Origin: Spirochaetales bacterium
GTDB lineage: Bacteria > Spirochaetota > Spirochaetia > DSM-2461
Length of the DNA: 10,124 bases
NCBI GenBank assembly: GCA_002748225.1
Contig: PDRU01000145.1
Coordinates: 638-10,761, forward strand
Reading direction: 5' to 3'
Of the stretch, positions 1-6,747 are shown in pieces. Position numbers and translations under genes: made by a program. The stretch's first letter is position 1, and each line of letters starts with the position of its first letter. The notes below the pieces were generated by a model. That model searched no databases. It was given only the letters and a program-made list of their open reading frames with translations, and was not told the origin of the DNA.

Positions 1-1014
1 TATTTACGCATTATTGCTCCAAGTTACATATTCAGCGGAATTGCTTTTGCTTATGCCATGGCTCTCCGCTCAATAGAAGAAACCACCATACCTCTTGCCG
101 CCAGCGGAATCAGCATGGTTCTGAATATTTTTCTGAATCTTGTTCTGATTTTCGGACTGCTGGGATTCCCGGCCATGGGTGTCCGGGGCGCGGCTCTGGC
201 CACGGCTCTCAGCCGGGCTGTGGAACTCGGCGCTGTTCTTTTTATTATTTACCGCCGGAAACTTCCCGTTGCCGCGCCGCTGAGGGAATACACGGGTTTC
301 AGCCGCAGACTGCTCAAGCGTTTTATAATAACGGCCGGGCCGGTTCTTCTGAATGAAATAGCCTGGTCTCTGGGAATGGTGGTGTACAAATGGGTTTTTG
401 CCCGGATGGGAACCCGTGTTATTGCGGCCGCGAATATTACCGAAGCCATACAGGGGCTCTTCTTTGTTGTTTTAATAGGCTCCGGAAACACAACCGCCAT
501 TATGATCGGAAAGAAAATAGGCGAAGGGAAGCCGCAGAAAGCGGATCTGTACGCCCGGTTTTTCATTGTTCAATCGCTCATAATCGGAATGGTTATGGGA
601 CTGCTTATGTCACTCTCCGCGCCCCTGCTTGTTCGGCTTCTGAAAATGGATCCGCAGACTGTTGCGTTGATACGGACAACCCTGGTTTGGCTGGGGCTGC
701 TCATTCCTTTAAAAGCTTTCAATCTGCACATGATTGTGGGAGTTCTCCGCAGCGGCGGCGATACACGGTTTTCCTTTGTTACAGAACTTACCGGGGTATG
801 GGCTGTTGGTGTACCCATGGCCCTTCTGGGCGGACTGATTTTTAAGCTGCCGCTCTATAAGGTGTATCTGCTGGTGGGAACCGAAGAAATTTTTAAATTG
901 CTCCTGACAGCTCAAAGACTGATTTCCGGTAAATGGATAAACGATTTAACCCGCAGAGAGGAACCGCGCATTCCCGCGGAAATTCCTCCTGTTGCCGATC
1001 CGGCGGGCAGCTGA
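1..1014 (+). CDS. MATE-family multidrug/Na+ (or H+) antiporter, 5'-truncated by the window
   Basis: This is an inner-membrane exporter of the MATE family, which expels cationic drugs or metabolites in exchange for Na+ or H+. The reading frame is open from base 1, so the first methionine (58) is internal. 337 residues are visible of a family length near 450, so roughly the first 110 are missing. Near the visible N-terminus is the family pattern AP-S-Y-IFSG followed by LRS (about residues 7-23). Several hydrophobic helices follow. The second half-repeat opens at AGPVLLNE (about 112-119), and the loop motif IGKKIGEG lies at about 169-176. The helix-loop LRSGGDTRF (about 249-257) is also typical. 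The C-terminal tail is short, charged and proline-rich. The stop codon directly abuts the ATG of the next gene, which suggests cotranscription. The substrate cannot be told from sequence. Confidence 0.9.
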   Translation, partial: YLRIIAPSYIFSGIAFAYAMALRSIEETTIPLAASGISMVLNIFLNLVLIFGLLGFPAMGVRGAALATALSRAVELGAVLFIIYRRKLPVAAPLREYTGFSRRLLKRFIITAGPVLLNEIAWSLGMVVYKWVFARMGTRVIAAANITEAIQGLFFVVLIGSGNTTAIMIGKKIGEGKPQKADLYARFFIVQSLIIGMVMGLLMSLSAPLLVRLLKMDPQTVALIRTTLVWLGLLIPLKAFNLHMIVGVLRSGGDTRFSFVTELTGVWAVGVPMALLGGLIFKLPLYKVYLLVGTEEIFKLLLTAQRLISGKWINDLTRREEPRIPAEIPPVADPAGS

Positions 1015-1719
1015 ATGAAAGAAACCGACCTCTTCCCGCCCCTGAAATTCTGGCTGGAGGCTCAGGGCTACCGTGTCCGCGGAGAAGTAAGGCATTGCGA
1101 CATAGCCGCCGAAAAAAACGGAGAACTCATAGCCGTGGAACTCAAACTCCGCCCCTCTCTTTCCCTGCTGGCACAGGCGGCGGAGCGCCAGGAATACGCC
1201 GACGCGGTCTATGCCGCTCTTCCCGCGACGGCAGACAAACCCCGTCCGCCGGCCGCCCGGAACCTTTACAGACTGCTGCGGCGTCTGGGCATTGGTTTAA
1301 TTCTGGTTCATTTCCTGAAAAATAAAACCCGTGTGGAAATTGTTCTGCATCCGAATACCGAACTCCGCAGCAGGGCGCCCCGCCGCCGGCCTAAACGCCG
1401 GCAAGCCATACTCAGGGAAATCTCCGGAAGGGAGCTGGATCTCAGCCCCGGCGGACTTCCGGGCGGAGCGAAAAGAGTGAGCGCCTACCGTCAGCGCTGT
1501 ATCCGCCTGGCGGTATGGCTGGACAGGCTGGGCGAAGCTTCCCCGGCTCAGCTGCGGGCCATGGGTGCTTCGGAGGATTGCGGTACTCTGCTTTCAAAAA
1601 ATGTTTACGGCTGGTTTGAACGGGTCCGCCGGGGCGTTTACAGGCTGCATCCCTCCGGCCGGCAGGCACTTACCGATGTTCCGGAACTGACAGAACTCTA
1701 CCGCGGGGAAATTAATTAA
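1015..1719 (+). CDS. DUF2161 protein with PD-(D/E)XK nuclease-like core and C-terminal winged-helix-like region
   Basis: This 234-residue protein resembles the DUF2161 (COG5482) family, whose function is not known to me. The N-terminal part has the order seen in PD-(D/E)XK enzymes: an early acidic residue (E24 in GEVRHCD), D29, then E42-x-K44 in AVELKLRPSL. It continues with a helix bearing Q54, R58 and Q59. The middle (about 115-132) is very basic. The C-terminal half (about 155-222) starts with SAYRQ and contains YGWFERVRRGVYRL, which reads like a small winged helix. These features suggest nucleic-acid binding or cleavage, but that is inference from fold. The ATG follows the transporter stop without any gap, and only a weak GGCGGG lies upstream, so translation is probably coupled to the transporter. 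Confidence 0.85.
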   Translation: MKETDLFPPLKFWLEAQGYRVRGEVRHCDIAAEKNGELIAVELKLRPSLSLLAQAAERQEYADAVYAALPATADKPRPPAARNLYRLLRRLGIGLILVHFLKNKTRVEIVLHPNTELRSRAPRRRPKRRQAILREISGRELDLSPGGLPGGAKRVSAYRQRCIRLAVWLDRLGEASPAQLRAMGASEDCGTLLSKNVYGWFERVRRGVYRLHPSGRQALTDVPELTELYRGEIN

Positions 1720-1740
1720 AGGCTTCCTTATCTAATCTAT

Positions 1741-2787
1741 CTAATCCGGCATTTTATCGCCGAAACAGGTATCCAGAGAACGGGCATGGGCTATAAGCGG
1801 ATGATCTGCCGGAACGGTTTTTGTTTTTCCGGCAACTGTTTCCAGAGAAACTGTTTTCAGGCTGTACCCGTCATAGGCCGCCATTTTCCCGAATTCTCCG
1901 GCCGCAATCATTTCCGCGGCAAAAGCGCCCAGTTCCGTGGCCACCACCCGGTCCCGGGCTGTGGGGGAACCTCCCCGCTGAATATAACCCAGAATTGTTT
2001 CACGGGATTCCTGACCGGTCATTTTTTCAATTTTCCGGGCAATATATCCTCCCGCCGAAGAATTCCCGGAACCCGGTTTATACTTAATACCTTCCGCTAC
2101 AACCACTATGGAATAGGGTTTGCCCAGCTTTTCCCGGCGTTTCAGGTACGCGGCCACCACATCCAGATCGTAGGGAATTTCCGGAATAAGAATAACATCT
2201 CCGCCGCCGGCAACACCTGAATGCAGAGTCAGCCAGCCGGCATGGTGTCCCATCACTTCCACTACCATGGTTCTTTTGTGCGAGTTGGCCGTGGAGTGCA
2301 GGCGGTCAATCGCTTCCGCCGCAATTGAAACCGCCGAATCAAATCCAAAGGTTAGATCAGTTCCCCACACATCGTTATCAATGGTCTTGGGAATACCGAC
2401 AATGTTCAATCCCAGCTGACTCAGTTTCCAGGCCGTTTTCTGGGTGCCGTTTCCCCCTATACAGACAAGACAATCCAGCCCCAGAGCCTTGTAGTTTTCC
2501 ACAATTATTTCAGGCTTGCTTTTGATATAGTCGTCATACTCCCGGTGTTTGAACGGTTTTTCCCGGGAACTGCCGAGAATGGTTCCCCCCACTGTTAAAA
2601 TACCCGAAAGCGCCAGTTCGTCCAGAACCTTGTATTCATTGCGGATAAGCCCCAGATAACCGGACGAAAACCCTATAATTTTGCATCCGTATTTCAGAAG
2701 GGCCGTTTTACCCACACCTCTTATCGCCGCGTTCAGACCGGGACAGTCGCCTCCGGCTGTCAGAATTCCAATTTGTTTTCTACTCAC
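1741..2787 (-). CDS. pfkA: 6-phosphofructokinase, PFK-mixed (group III-like) type
   Basis: This enzyme phosphorylates fructose 6-phosphate to fructose 1,6-bisphosphate in glycolysis (cytosol). A GTG start at 2787 gives 348 residues, and SD GGGAGG lies 6 bases upstream. An ATG at 2865 in the same frame lies inside the terminator hairpin and is unlikely. Visible motifs are the N-terminal loop GGDCPGLNAAIR (12-23), SSRE (73-76), GGNG (111-114), PKTIDND (133-139, with the catalytic-base Asp), EVMGHHAG (177-184) and GYIQRGGSP (267-275). By alignment from memory with E. coli PfkA, Asp103 is replaced by Asn and Gly104 is kept. Gly124 becomes Lys, and Arg of MGR becomes His. Lys at 124 is usual in PPi-dependent enzymes, but Gly at 104 is usual in ATP-dependent ones, so the donor (ATP or PPi) is not settled. 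The gene sits downstream of htrA but behind a terminator. Confidence 0.93.
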   Translation of the reverse strand: MSRKQIGILTAGGDCPGLNAAIRGVGKTALLKYGCKIIGFSSGYLGLIRNEYKVLDELALSGILTVGGTILGSSREKPFKHREYDDYIKSKPEIIVENYKALGLDCLVCIGGNGTQKTAWKLSQLGLNIVGIPKTIDNDVWGTDLTFGFDSAVSIAAEAIDRLHSTANSHKRTMVVEVMGHHAGWLTLHSGVAGGGDVILIPEIPYDLDVVAAYLKRREKLGKPYSIVVVAEGIKYKPGSGNSSAGGYIARKIEKMTGQESRETILGYIQRGGSPTARDRVVATELGAFAAEMIAAGEFGKMAAYDGYSLKTVSLETVAGKTKTVPADHPLIAHARSLDTCFGDKMPD

Positions 2788-2793
2788 ACAGTT

Positions 2794-2799
2794 CCTCCC
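2794..2799 (-). promoter_or_regulatory. Shine-Dalgarno site fixing the GTG start of phosphofructokinase
   Basis: On the minus strand GGGAGG is followed by 6 bases and then GTG AGT AGA. It is the best ribosome site in the frame and places the N-terminus just before the conserved GILTAGGD strand-loop. A weaker AGAGGAA lies about 18 bases before the start. Confidence 0.75.
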
Positions 2800-2831
2800 G
2801 GCGTTCCTCTTAAACAGCCCCTTGTGCCACA

Positions 2832-2875
2832 ATAAAACAAAAATCCCGGAACCGGCAATAAGCACAGCCCCGGGA
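2832..2875 (-). terminator. Rho-independent terminator-like hairpin after htrA
   Basis: On the minus strand TCCCGG (2875-2870) pairs with CCGGGA (2849-2844) around a 20-base loop. A T-rich run (TTTTTGTTTTATT) follows directly. It lies 34 bases beyond the htrA stop, so it should end the regulator-kinase-protease transcript. The stem is only 6 bp and the loop is long, so termination may be partial. Confidence 0.6.
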
Positions 2876-2909
2876 CAGAAAAGAAAACTATGAATGAAAA
2901 ACTACAGCT

Positions 2910-4346
2910 TTATTTATTCAGTATAAACTCCAGATCCTCGCCCTGACGGACAATTTTTAATTCCAGACGGGAGCCGTCGTTTATCAGTTCATAAAAATGT
3001 TTCAGGTTACGGATGTTCCGCTTGTTAACCGACTTAATGACATCTCCGCTGCGCAGACCCAGTACAGAGGCGGCACTGTTTTCCACAACGCCTCCAATCA
3101 GAACGTTACCGGCTGTCCGCGAAATTCTCATTTGTTCCCTCAATTCAGACGTTACCGGAATAGCCGAGAATCCGGGCCAGACATTTACTTTCAAGCCGTC
3201 TTTTTCTATGGTCCGTACGGCCAGGGAAAGAGTCTGGTTAATAATCCTGCCGTCCCGCCAAATAGTTACAGAAACCTCTTCTCCCGGACTCAGCGAAGCA
3301 ACCGTGCGGGACAGATCGTTGGCGCTTTGAATGGGACGGCCGGCTAAAGACGTAATAAGATCGCCGGGGTGTATATTGCCCTTCATGGCCGGAGACTGAC
3401 CGTACACGTTATACACAAAGGCGCCCTTGCGGTCTTTGAATCCCAGCTGTTCTCCCAGTGTTTCATTGGGATCTCCCATGTTCACTCCCAGCCAGGCATA
3501 TTCCACACTGCCCTTTTCAATAAAGTCATCAATGGCCTTGCGTGCGTTGTTGATCGGTATGGCAAATCCCAGACCGATGTTCCCGCCGCCGGTGGAAGCA
3601 ATAAACGTATTAATACCAATAACTTCACCGTCCAGATTAACCAAAGCGCCTCCGGAATTCCCCTGATTGATAGAGGCGTCGGTCTGAATGTAATCGGTAA
3701 AATTCTGTCCCTGAGCATTCCGCCCTTTCGCGCTGACTATGCCGGCCGTAACCGTTGACTCAAAACCCAGAGGATTTCCCACAGCCAGAACCCAGTCGCC
3801 AACCCACAGATCATCCGAATTACCCAGCCTGGCCAAAGGTATTTCATCGCGGGACTCAAAGGAAACCAGCGCCAGATCGCGCAGAGGATCGGCCCCAACC
3901 AGTTCCCCGGGAAAACTGCGCCCGTCGTTAAGGTTTATTTCTATTTCATCCGCGCCGTCCACAACATGGTTGTTTGTCAGAACATAAACGGTCTTGCCCC
4001 GGCGCTCAACAAGAACACCGGAACCCAGACCTTTCTGCTTGAACGGCTTGCTGTCAAAGGGCTTGGCACCTTCCGGAGAATTGGGAAAACGGAAAAAGAA
4101 TTCAAACGGATTAACCGCGCGCTGCTCTACAACATTTACCGTATCAACTTCCACAACAACGGGAAGAACTTCCGCCGCCACTTCCCGGAACGCGTTCTGC
4201 AGATCCTTTGCCGCGCTGCGGGCCTGGCTGGAAGCGGTTCCGGCAGACAAAACCGCTGTTGAAACTGTCATCAGCATTAAACTGAACACAAAAATGGTAA
4301 AAATTCGGGCCGGCAGTCTGCCGTACCTGTAATTTGTTTTAGTCAT
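2910..4346 (-). CDS. htrA: HtrA/DegP-family periplasmic serine protease with two PDZ domains
   Basis: This envelope protease and chaperone degrades or refolds damaged exported proteins. The start at 4346 gives 478 residues and has a strong SD (AAGGAGG, 6 bases upstream). A longer frame from 4469 would run into the kinase gene and is rejected. An N-terminal hydrophobic stretch (about 14-34) looks like a signal peptide or anchor, so the protein acts outside the inner membrane. The trypsin-like domain carries the triad His127 (TNNHVVDGADE), Asp157 (DPLRDLALV) and Ser231 (NQGNSGGALVN). PDZ1 covers about 284-369 and PDZ2 about 389-474, the DegP/DegQ layout and length. Between the signal peptide and the protease core is a short FEFFFRFPNSPEG-type segment like the LA loop. 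The gene follows a histidine kinase by 79 bases with no strong terminator between, so it is probably cotranscribed with the two-component pair. Confidence 0.95.
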   Translation of the reverse strand: MTKTNYRYGRLPARIFTIFVFSLMLMTVSTAVLSAGTASSQARSAAKDLQNAFREVAAEVLPVVVEVDTVNVVEQRAVNPFEFFFRFPNSPEGAKPFDSKPFKQKGLGSGVLVERRGKTVYVLTNNHVVDGADEIEINLNDGRSFPGELVGADPLRDLALVSFESRDEIPLARLGNSDDLWVGDWVLAVGNPLGFESTVTAGIVSAKGRNAQGQNFTDYIQTDASINQGNSGGALVNLDGEVIGINTFIASTGGGNIGLGFAIPINNARKAIDDFIEKGSVEYAWLGVNMGDPNETLGEQLGFKDRKGAFVYNVYGQSPAMKGNIHPGDLITSLAGRPIQSANDLSRTVASLSPGEEVSVTIWRDGRIINQTLSLAVRTIEKDGLKVNVWPGFSAIPVTSELREQMRISRTAGNVLIGGVVENSAASVLGLRSGDVIKSVNKRNIRNLKHFYELINDGSRLELKIVRQGEDLEFILNK

Positions 4347-4352
4347 TTCATT

Positions 4353-4359
4353 CCTCCTT
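4353..4359 (-). promoter_or_regulatory. Strong Shine-Dalgarno site of htrA
   Basis: AAGGAGG on the minus strand is followed by 6 bases and ATG ACT AAA. It decides the start at 4346 over upstream in-frame candidates and puts the signal peptide close to the N-terminus. Confidence 0.8.
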
Positions 4360-4425
4360 AGAACATTGTTTATGCTTAAAATAGTACTGCCCGAAGATTG
4401 CATGAACCTTGCGGTATTCTTACGT

Positions 4426-5838
4426 TTATGAAATATTCGCGGGAATTTTAACAAAAAACCGGGCCCCATTTCCTTCCGGCGCTCTCTGCACCCCCACTGA
4501 GCCGTTATGCGCTTCCACCAGAGCTTTTACCAGACTGAGCCCCAGTCCCAGCCCCCGGGAACCCCGGCTGCGGTCTCCCCGGTAAAGACGTTCAAAAATT
4601 CGCTCCCTTTCTTCGGCAGAAACACCCGGACCCTGATCATCAACTTCAAAAATACCCCAGCCTCCTTCCAGGCGGCACCGCACGGTTATTGTTCCGCCTT
4701 CAGGGCTGTACTTCACAGCGTTATCCAGCAGATTGCCCAGAACCTGACGCAGCCGGACGGCGTCTCCCCGGACAGGAACCTCTTCCGGTGCCTTGAGTAT
4801 TAATGATTGATTTTTCTCTTCCGCAATGAAGGAGTACATATCGCAGACCTGAGAGGCCAGAAGGCTGAGACTGCACTTCTTTAAATCCAGATGAAGCGTG
4901 TTCTGCTCGGCTTCAGAAATATCCATCAGGGCCGAAAGAAGCGCGACCGCCTGGTCGGTCTGTTCCACAACCGTGGCCAGCACTTCCTCGTACTCGTCCG
5001 GCTTTACCGAAGCGGCGCTTTGAAGGGCCATTTCCGCGTGACCCCGAAGCCGTGTAAGCGGTGTACGCAAGTCGTGCGCGACAGCATCCAGAGTATCCTT
5101 CATTCCGCCGATAAGAGCTTCCACCCGGTCCAGAAGCCGGTTATACCGGGCAACCAGAGCGTCCAGTTCATCTTTTGTACCGCGGCTGTCCAGACGGCGG
5201 CTGAGTTCTCCGGTTACAATAATCCGGTCAATTTCCCTGTTCAGCCGGATAATGGGAGACATAAGACGCCTGGAAGAAATCAATCCAACAGCAAATCCGG
5301 CAATAACAATAGCCCCCAGAACCCAGGGGTAATTTCGCCGGTACATTCTTAAGAGGAACTGCCGGTTTTCCGTACTCAGACCGACCATAAGGCGGGAACC
5401 GTCTTCCAGCTTAACGCCGGTAATGCGCAGATCGTATACAAGATCCTGGTTTTTCAAAGTTGCGTATGTTCCCGGCCGGAGAAACTCCAGTCCGGGATCG
5501 TTCAGATCAAAAACTTCCCAGCCCCCGGGCACCAGCGCGCAGAGCATTTCTTTTTCAGGAGTATCGAGAGTCAGAAGAAAAGGACGGCCGCCGTATTCCT
5601 TCATATCTTCAGAGGCCCGGTCTATAACCGCGTCCTCTCCGCCGTACTGCCAGGCGGCCCAGTACGAAAGCAGCCGGGAGTTCAGCTCCCTGCGGTCCTG
5701 GGTTTCAAACCCCCTGAGCAGCACAGCCAGCAGTACTCCGAAAACCAGAACCGATGCGGCCGCGGCCACCAGAGTAACAACCAGAACCAGCCGCAGATGA
5801 ATCTGCTTAAACTGTCCGGCGAGGCTCTTCCAGAACAT
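4426..5838 (-). CDS. Two-component sensor histidine kinase (HAMP, HisKA, HATPase)
   Basis: This 470-residue inner-membrane kinase should sense an envelope signal and phosphorylate the adjacent regulator. ATG at 5838 is preferred because GGGGAG lies 6 bases before it; an in-frame TTG at 5844 abuts that site. The layout is TM1 (about 17-41), an extracytoplasmic domain of about 125 residues (43-167), TM2 (about 171-189) and HAMP (about 190-242). The HisKA helix follows with His255 in AHDLRTPLTRLRGHAE. The ATPase domain has the N box RQVLGNLLDNAVKYS (about 364-378), G1 DDQGPG (400-405) and G2 GLGLGLSLVK (429-438). All key catalytic residues are present. I do not recognise the sensor domain. The gene overlaps the response-regulator gene by 32 bases, which indicates coupled translation, and htrA follows it. 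Confidence 0.94.
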   Translation of the reverse strand: MFWKSLAGQFKQIHLRLVLVVTLVAAAASVLVFGVLLAVLLRGFETQDRRELNSRLLSYWAAWQYGGEDAVIDRASEDMKEYGGRPFLLTLDTPEKEMLCALVPGGWEVFDLNDPGLEFLRPGTYATLKNQDLVYDLRITGVKLEDGSRLMVGLSTENRQFLLRMYRRNYPWVLGAIVIAGFAVGLISSRRLMSPIIRLNREIDRIIVTGELSRRLDSRGTKDELDALVARYNRLLDRVEALIGGMKDTLDAVAHDLRTPLTRLRGHAEMALQSAASVKPDEYEEVLATVVEQTDQAVALLSALMDISEAEQNTLHLDLKKCSLSLLASQVCDMYSFIAEEKNQSLILKAPEEVPVRGDAVRLRQVLGNLLDNAVKYSPEGGTITVRCRLEGGWGIFEVDDQGPGVSAEERERIFERLYRGDRSRGSRGLGLGLSLVKALVEAHNGSVGVQRAPEGNGARFFVKIPANIS

Positions 5839-6493
5839 AGCCAACTCCCCGGACTGTACGAATAAGTTTTACCGGAAAGTCCTTGTCTATACGGCTGCGC
5901 AGCCGGGATACCAGCACATCCACAACATTTGTCTGCGGGTCAAAATCATAACCCCACACCTTTTCCAGTATCAGCGTTTTGGTAACAACCGTTCCGGCAT
6001 TACGCATTAAAAACTCCAAAAGCGCGTATTCCCGCGGCTGAAGCTCAATATCGTCCATTCCCCGGCTGACCTGTCTTGTCAGCGGATCCAGGGTAAGGTC
6101 GGCCACATTAAGCTCCTGTGCTTTTATGGCCCGCCCGCCCCGGCGGATAAGCGCCTCAACACGCACCAGAAGTTCCGCGAAGACAAAAGGTTTAACCAGA
6201 TAGTCATCACCACCCAGTTTCAATCCTTTTACCTTGTCGTCAACGCTGCGCTTGGCACTGAGAATAAGCACCGGTGTTTCAATTTCCGCCTTGCGCATTT
6301 CTGAAACAATTGTTAAACCGTCAGTACCCGGCAGCATAAGATCAAGAATAACCGCGTCGTAAAGACCGGAGAGCGCCCGCTCCATTCCTGTATCGCCGTC
6401 AAGTACCGCATCCACACTGTAACCGGCTTCCCGCAGCCCCCTGGAAACAAAGGAAGCTATATCTGAATCGTCTTCCACCATTAAGATTTTCAA
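5807..6493 (-). CDS. OmpR/PhoB-family response regulator (receiver plus winged helix)
   Basis: This 228-residue DNA-binding transcription factor is the likely partner of the overlapping kinase. The receiver has acidic residues D8 and D9, phospho-acceptor Asp51 (AVILDLMLPGTDG), Ser79 and Lys101 (LVKPF). The C-terminal winged helix (about 128-223) has LQPREYALLEFLMRN, then TKTLILEKVWGYDFDPQTN with the recognition helix NVVDVLVSRLRSRID, and ends RTVRGVGYVLEE. The start codon is TTG (6493), supported by AAGGAG 7 bases upstream and by the canonical MKILMVEDD N-terminus. The gene is first in the regulator-kinase-protease block. Autoregulation and activation of htrA, as in CpxR and degP, are plausible but inferred only from gene order. 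Confidence 0.95.
   Translation of the reverse strand: MKILMVEDDSDIASFVSRGLREAGYSVDAVLDGDTGMERALSGLYDAVILDLMLPGTDGLTIVSEMRKAEIETPVLILSAKRSVDDKVKGLKLGGDDYLVKPFVFAELLVRVEALIRRGGRAIKAQELNVADLTLDPLTRQVSRGMDDIELQPREYALLEFLMRNAGTVVTKTLILEKVWGYDFDPQTNVVDVLVSRLRSRIDKDFPVKLIRTVRGVGYVLEEPRRTV
5845..5850 (-). promoter_or_regulatory. Shine-Dalgarno site of the kinase, inside the regulator gene
   Basis: GGGGAG on the minus strand lies within the last codons of the regulator gene, 6 bases before ATG 5838. It favours that ATG over the TTG at 5844, which would leave no spacing. Confidence 0.65.
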
Positions 6494-6500
6494 CAGAAAA

Positions 6501-6506
6501 CTCCTT
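6501..6506 (-). promoter_or_regulatory. Shine-Dalgarno site supporting the TTG start of the response regulator
   Basis: AAGGAG on the minus strand is followed by 7 bases and TTG AAA ATC. No ATG in this frame would keep the first receiver strand and the acidic pocket (VEDD) intact, so the TTG start is well supported. Confidence 0.75.
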
Positions 6507-6564
6507 AACCAATTTTTGCCCGGTTATTGCAGCCCTGAAAGCCCCAAAAACCCCGGTATTTATA

Positions 6565-6593
6565 ATTGTCGGGGTGCAGAAGACAGAGGTCAA
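6565..6593 (-). promoter_or_regulatory. Possible sigma70-type promoter of the regulator-kinase-htrA operon
   Basis: On the minus strand TTGACC (6593-6588) and GACAAT (6570-6565) are separated by 17 bases, each one or two bases from consensus. They lie about 75 bases before the regulator start. The -10 falls in the 5' half of a hairpin followed by T residues (see the findings). The assignment rests on sequence match alone. Confidence 0.4.
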
Positions 6594-6684
6594 GAGACGG
6601 GCTGCCTTTCTAAATAATTTGAAATTTAACCGCAGAAAAAGCCTTCTGCCTGCCCTTGTCAGCGGCCTTTTGGGCGGCATCCCT

Positions 6685-6714
6685 TTGACAACAGGGTTTT
6701 TTTTCTGATATTAA
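6685..6714 (+). promoter_or_regulatory. Probable sigma70-type promoter of gdhA
   Basis: A perfect TTGACA (6685-6690) is followed at 16 bases by GATATT or at 18 bases by TATTAA, each 4 of 6 to the -10 consensus. The spacer contains a run of eight T. The region downstream to the start codon is AT-rich. The gdhA SD (AGGAG, 6738-6742) lies 5 bases before its ATG. Confidence 0.5.
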
Positions 6715-6747
6715 TACCTTTTATATATTATAAAAGCAGGAGTTACC

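Noticed and set aside
1730..1748. Short ATCTAATC repeat at the convergent gap
   Set aside because: It is only two imperfect copies, overlaps a stop codon and shows no dyad or terminator character.
2788..2865. N-terminal extension of phosphofructokinase to an ATG at 2865
   Set aside because: The ATG lies in the terminator hairpin, has no good ribosome site and adds 26 residues before the conserved N-terminal strand; the GTG has a strong ribosome site.
4360..4425. Possible internal promoter (TACTAT) or weak bulged hairpin before htrA
   Set aside because: No matching -35 is found at a proper distance, and the hairpin has a bulge and no T run after it.
4347..4469. N-terminal extension of HtrA to 4469
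   Set aside because: It would overlap the kinase end and bury the signal peptide; the strong AAGGAGG before 4346 decides the start.
6399..6680. 93-codon minus-strand frame upstream of the response regulator
   Set aside because: It overlaps the regulator's 5' end in another frame, covers the promoter region and resembles no family.
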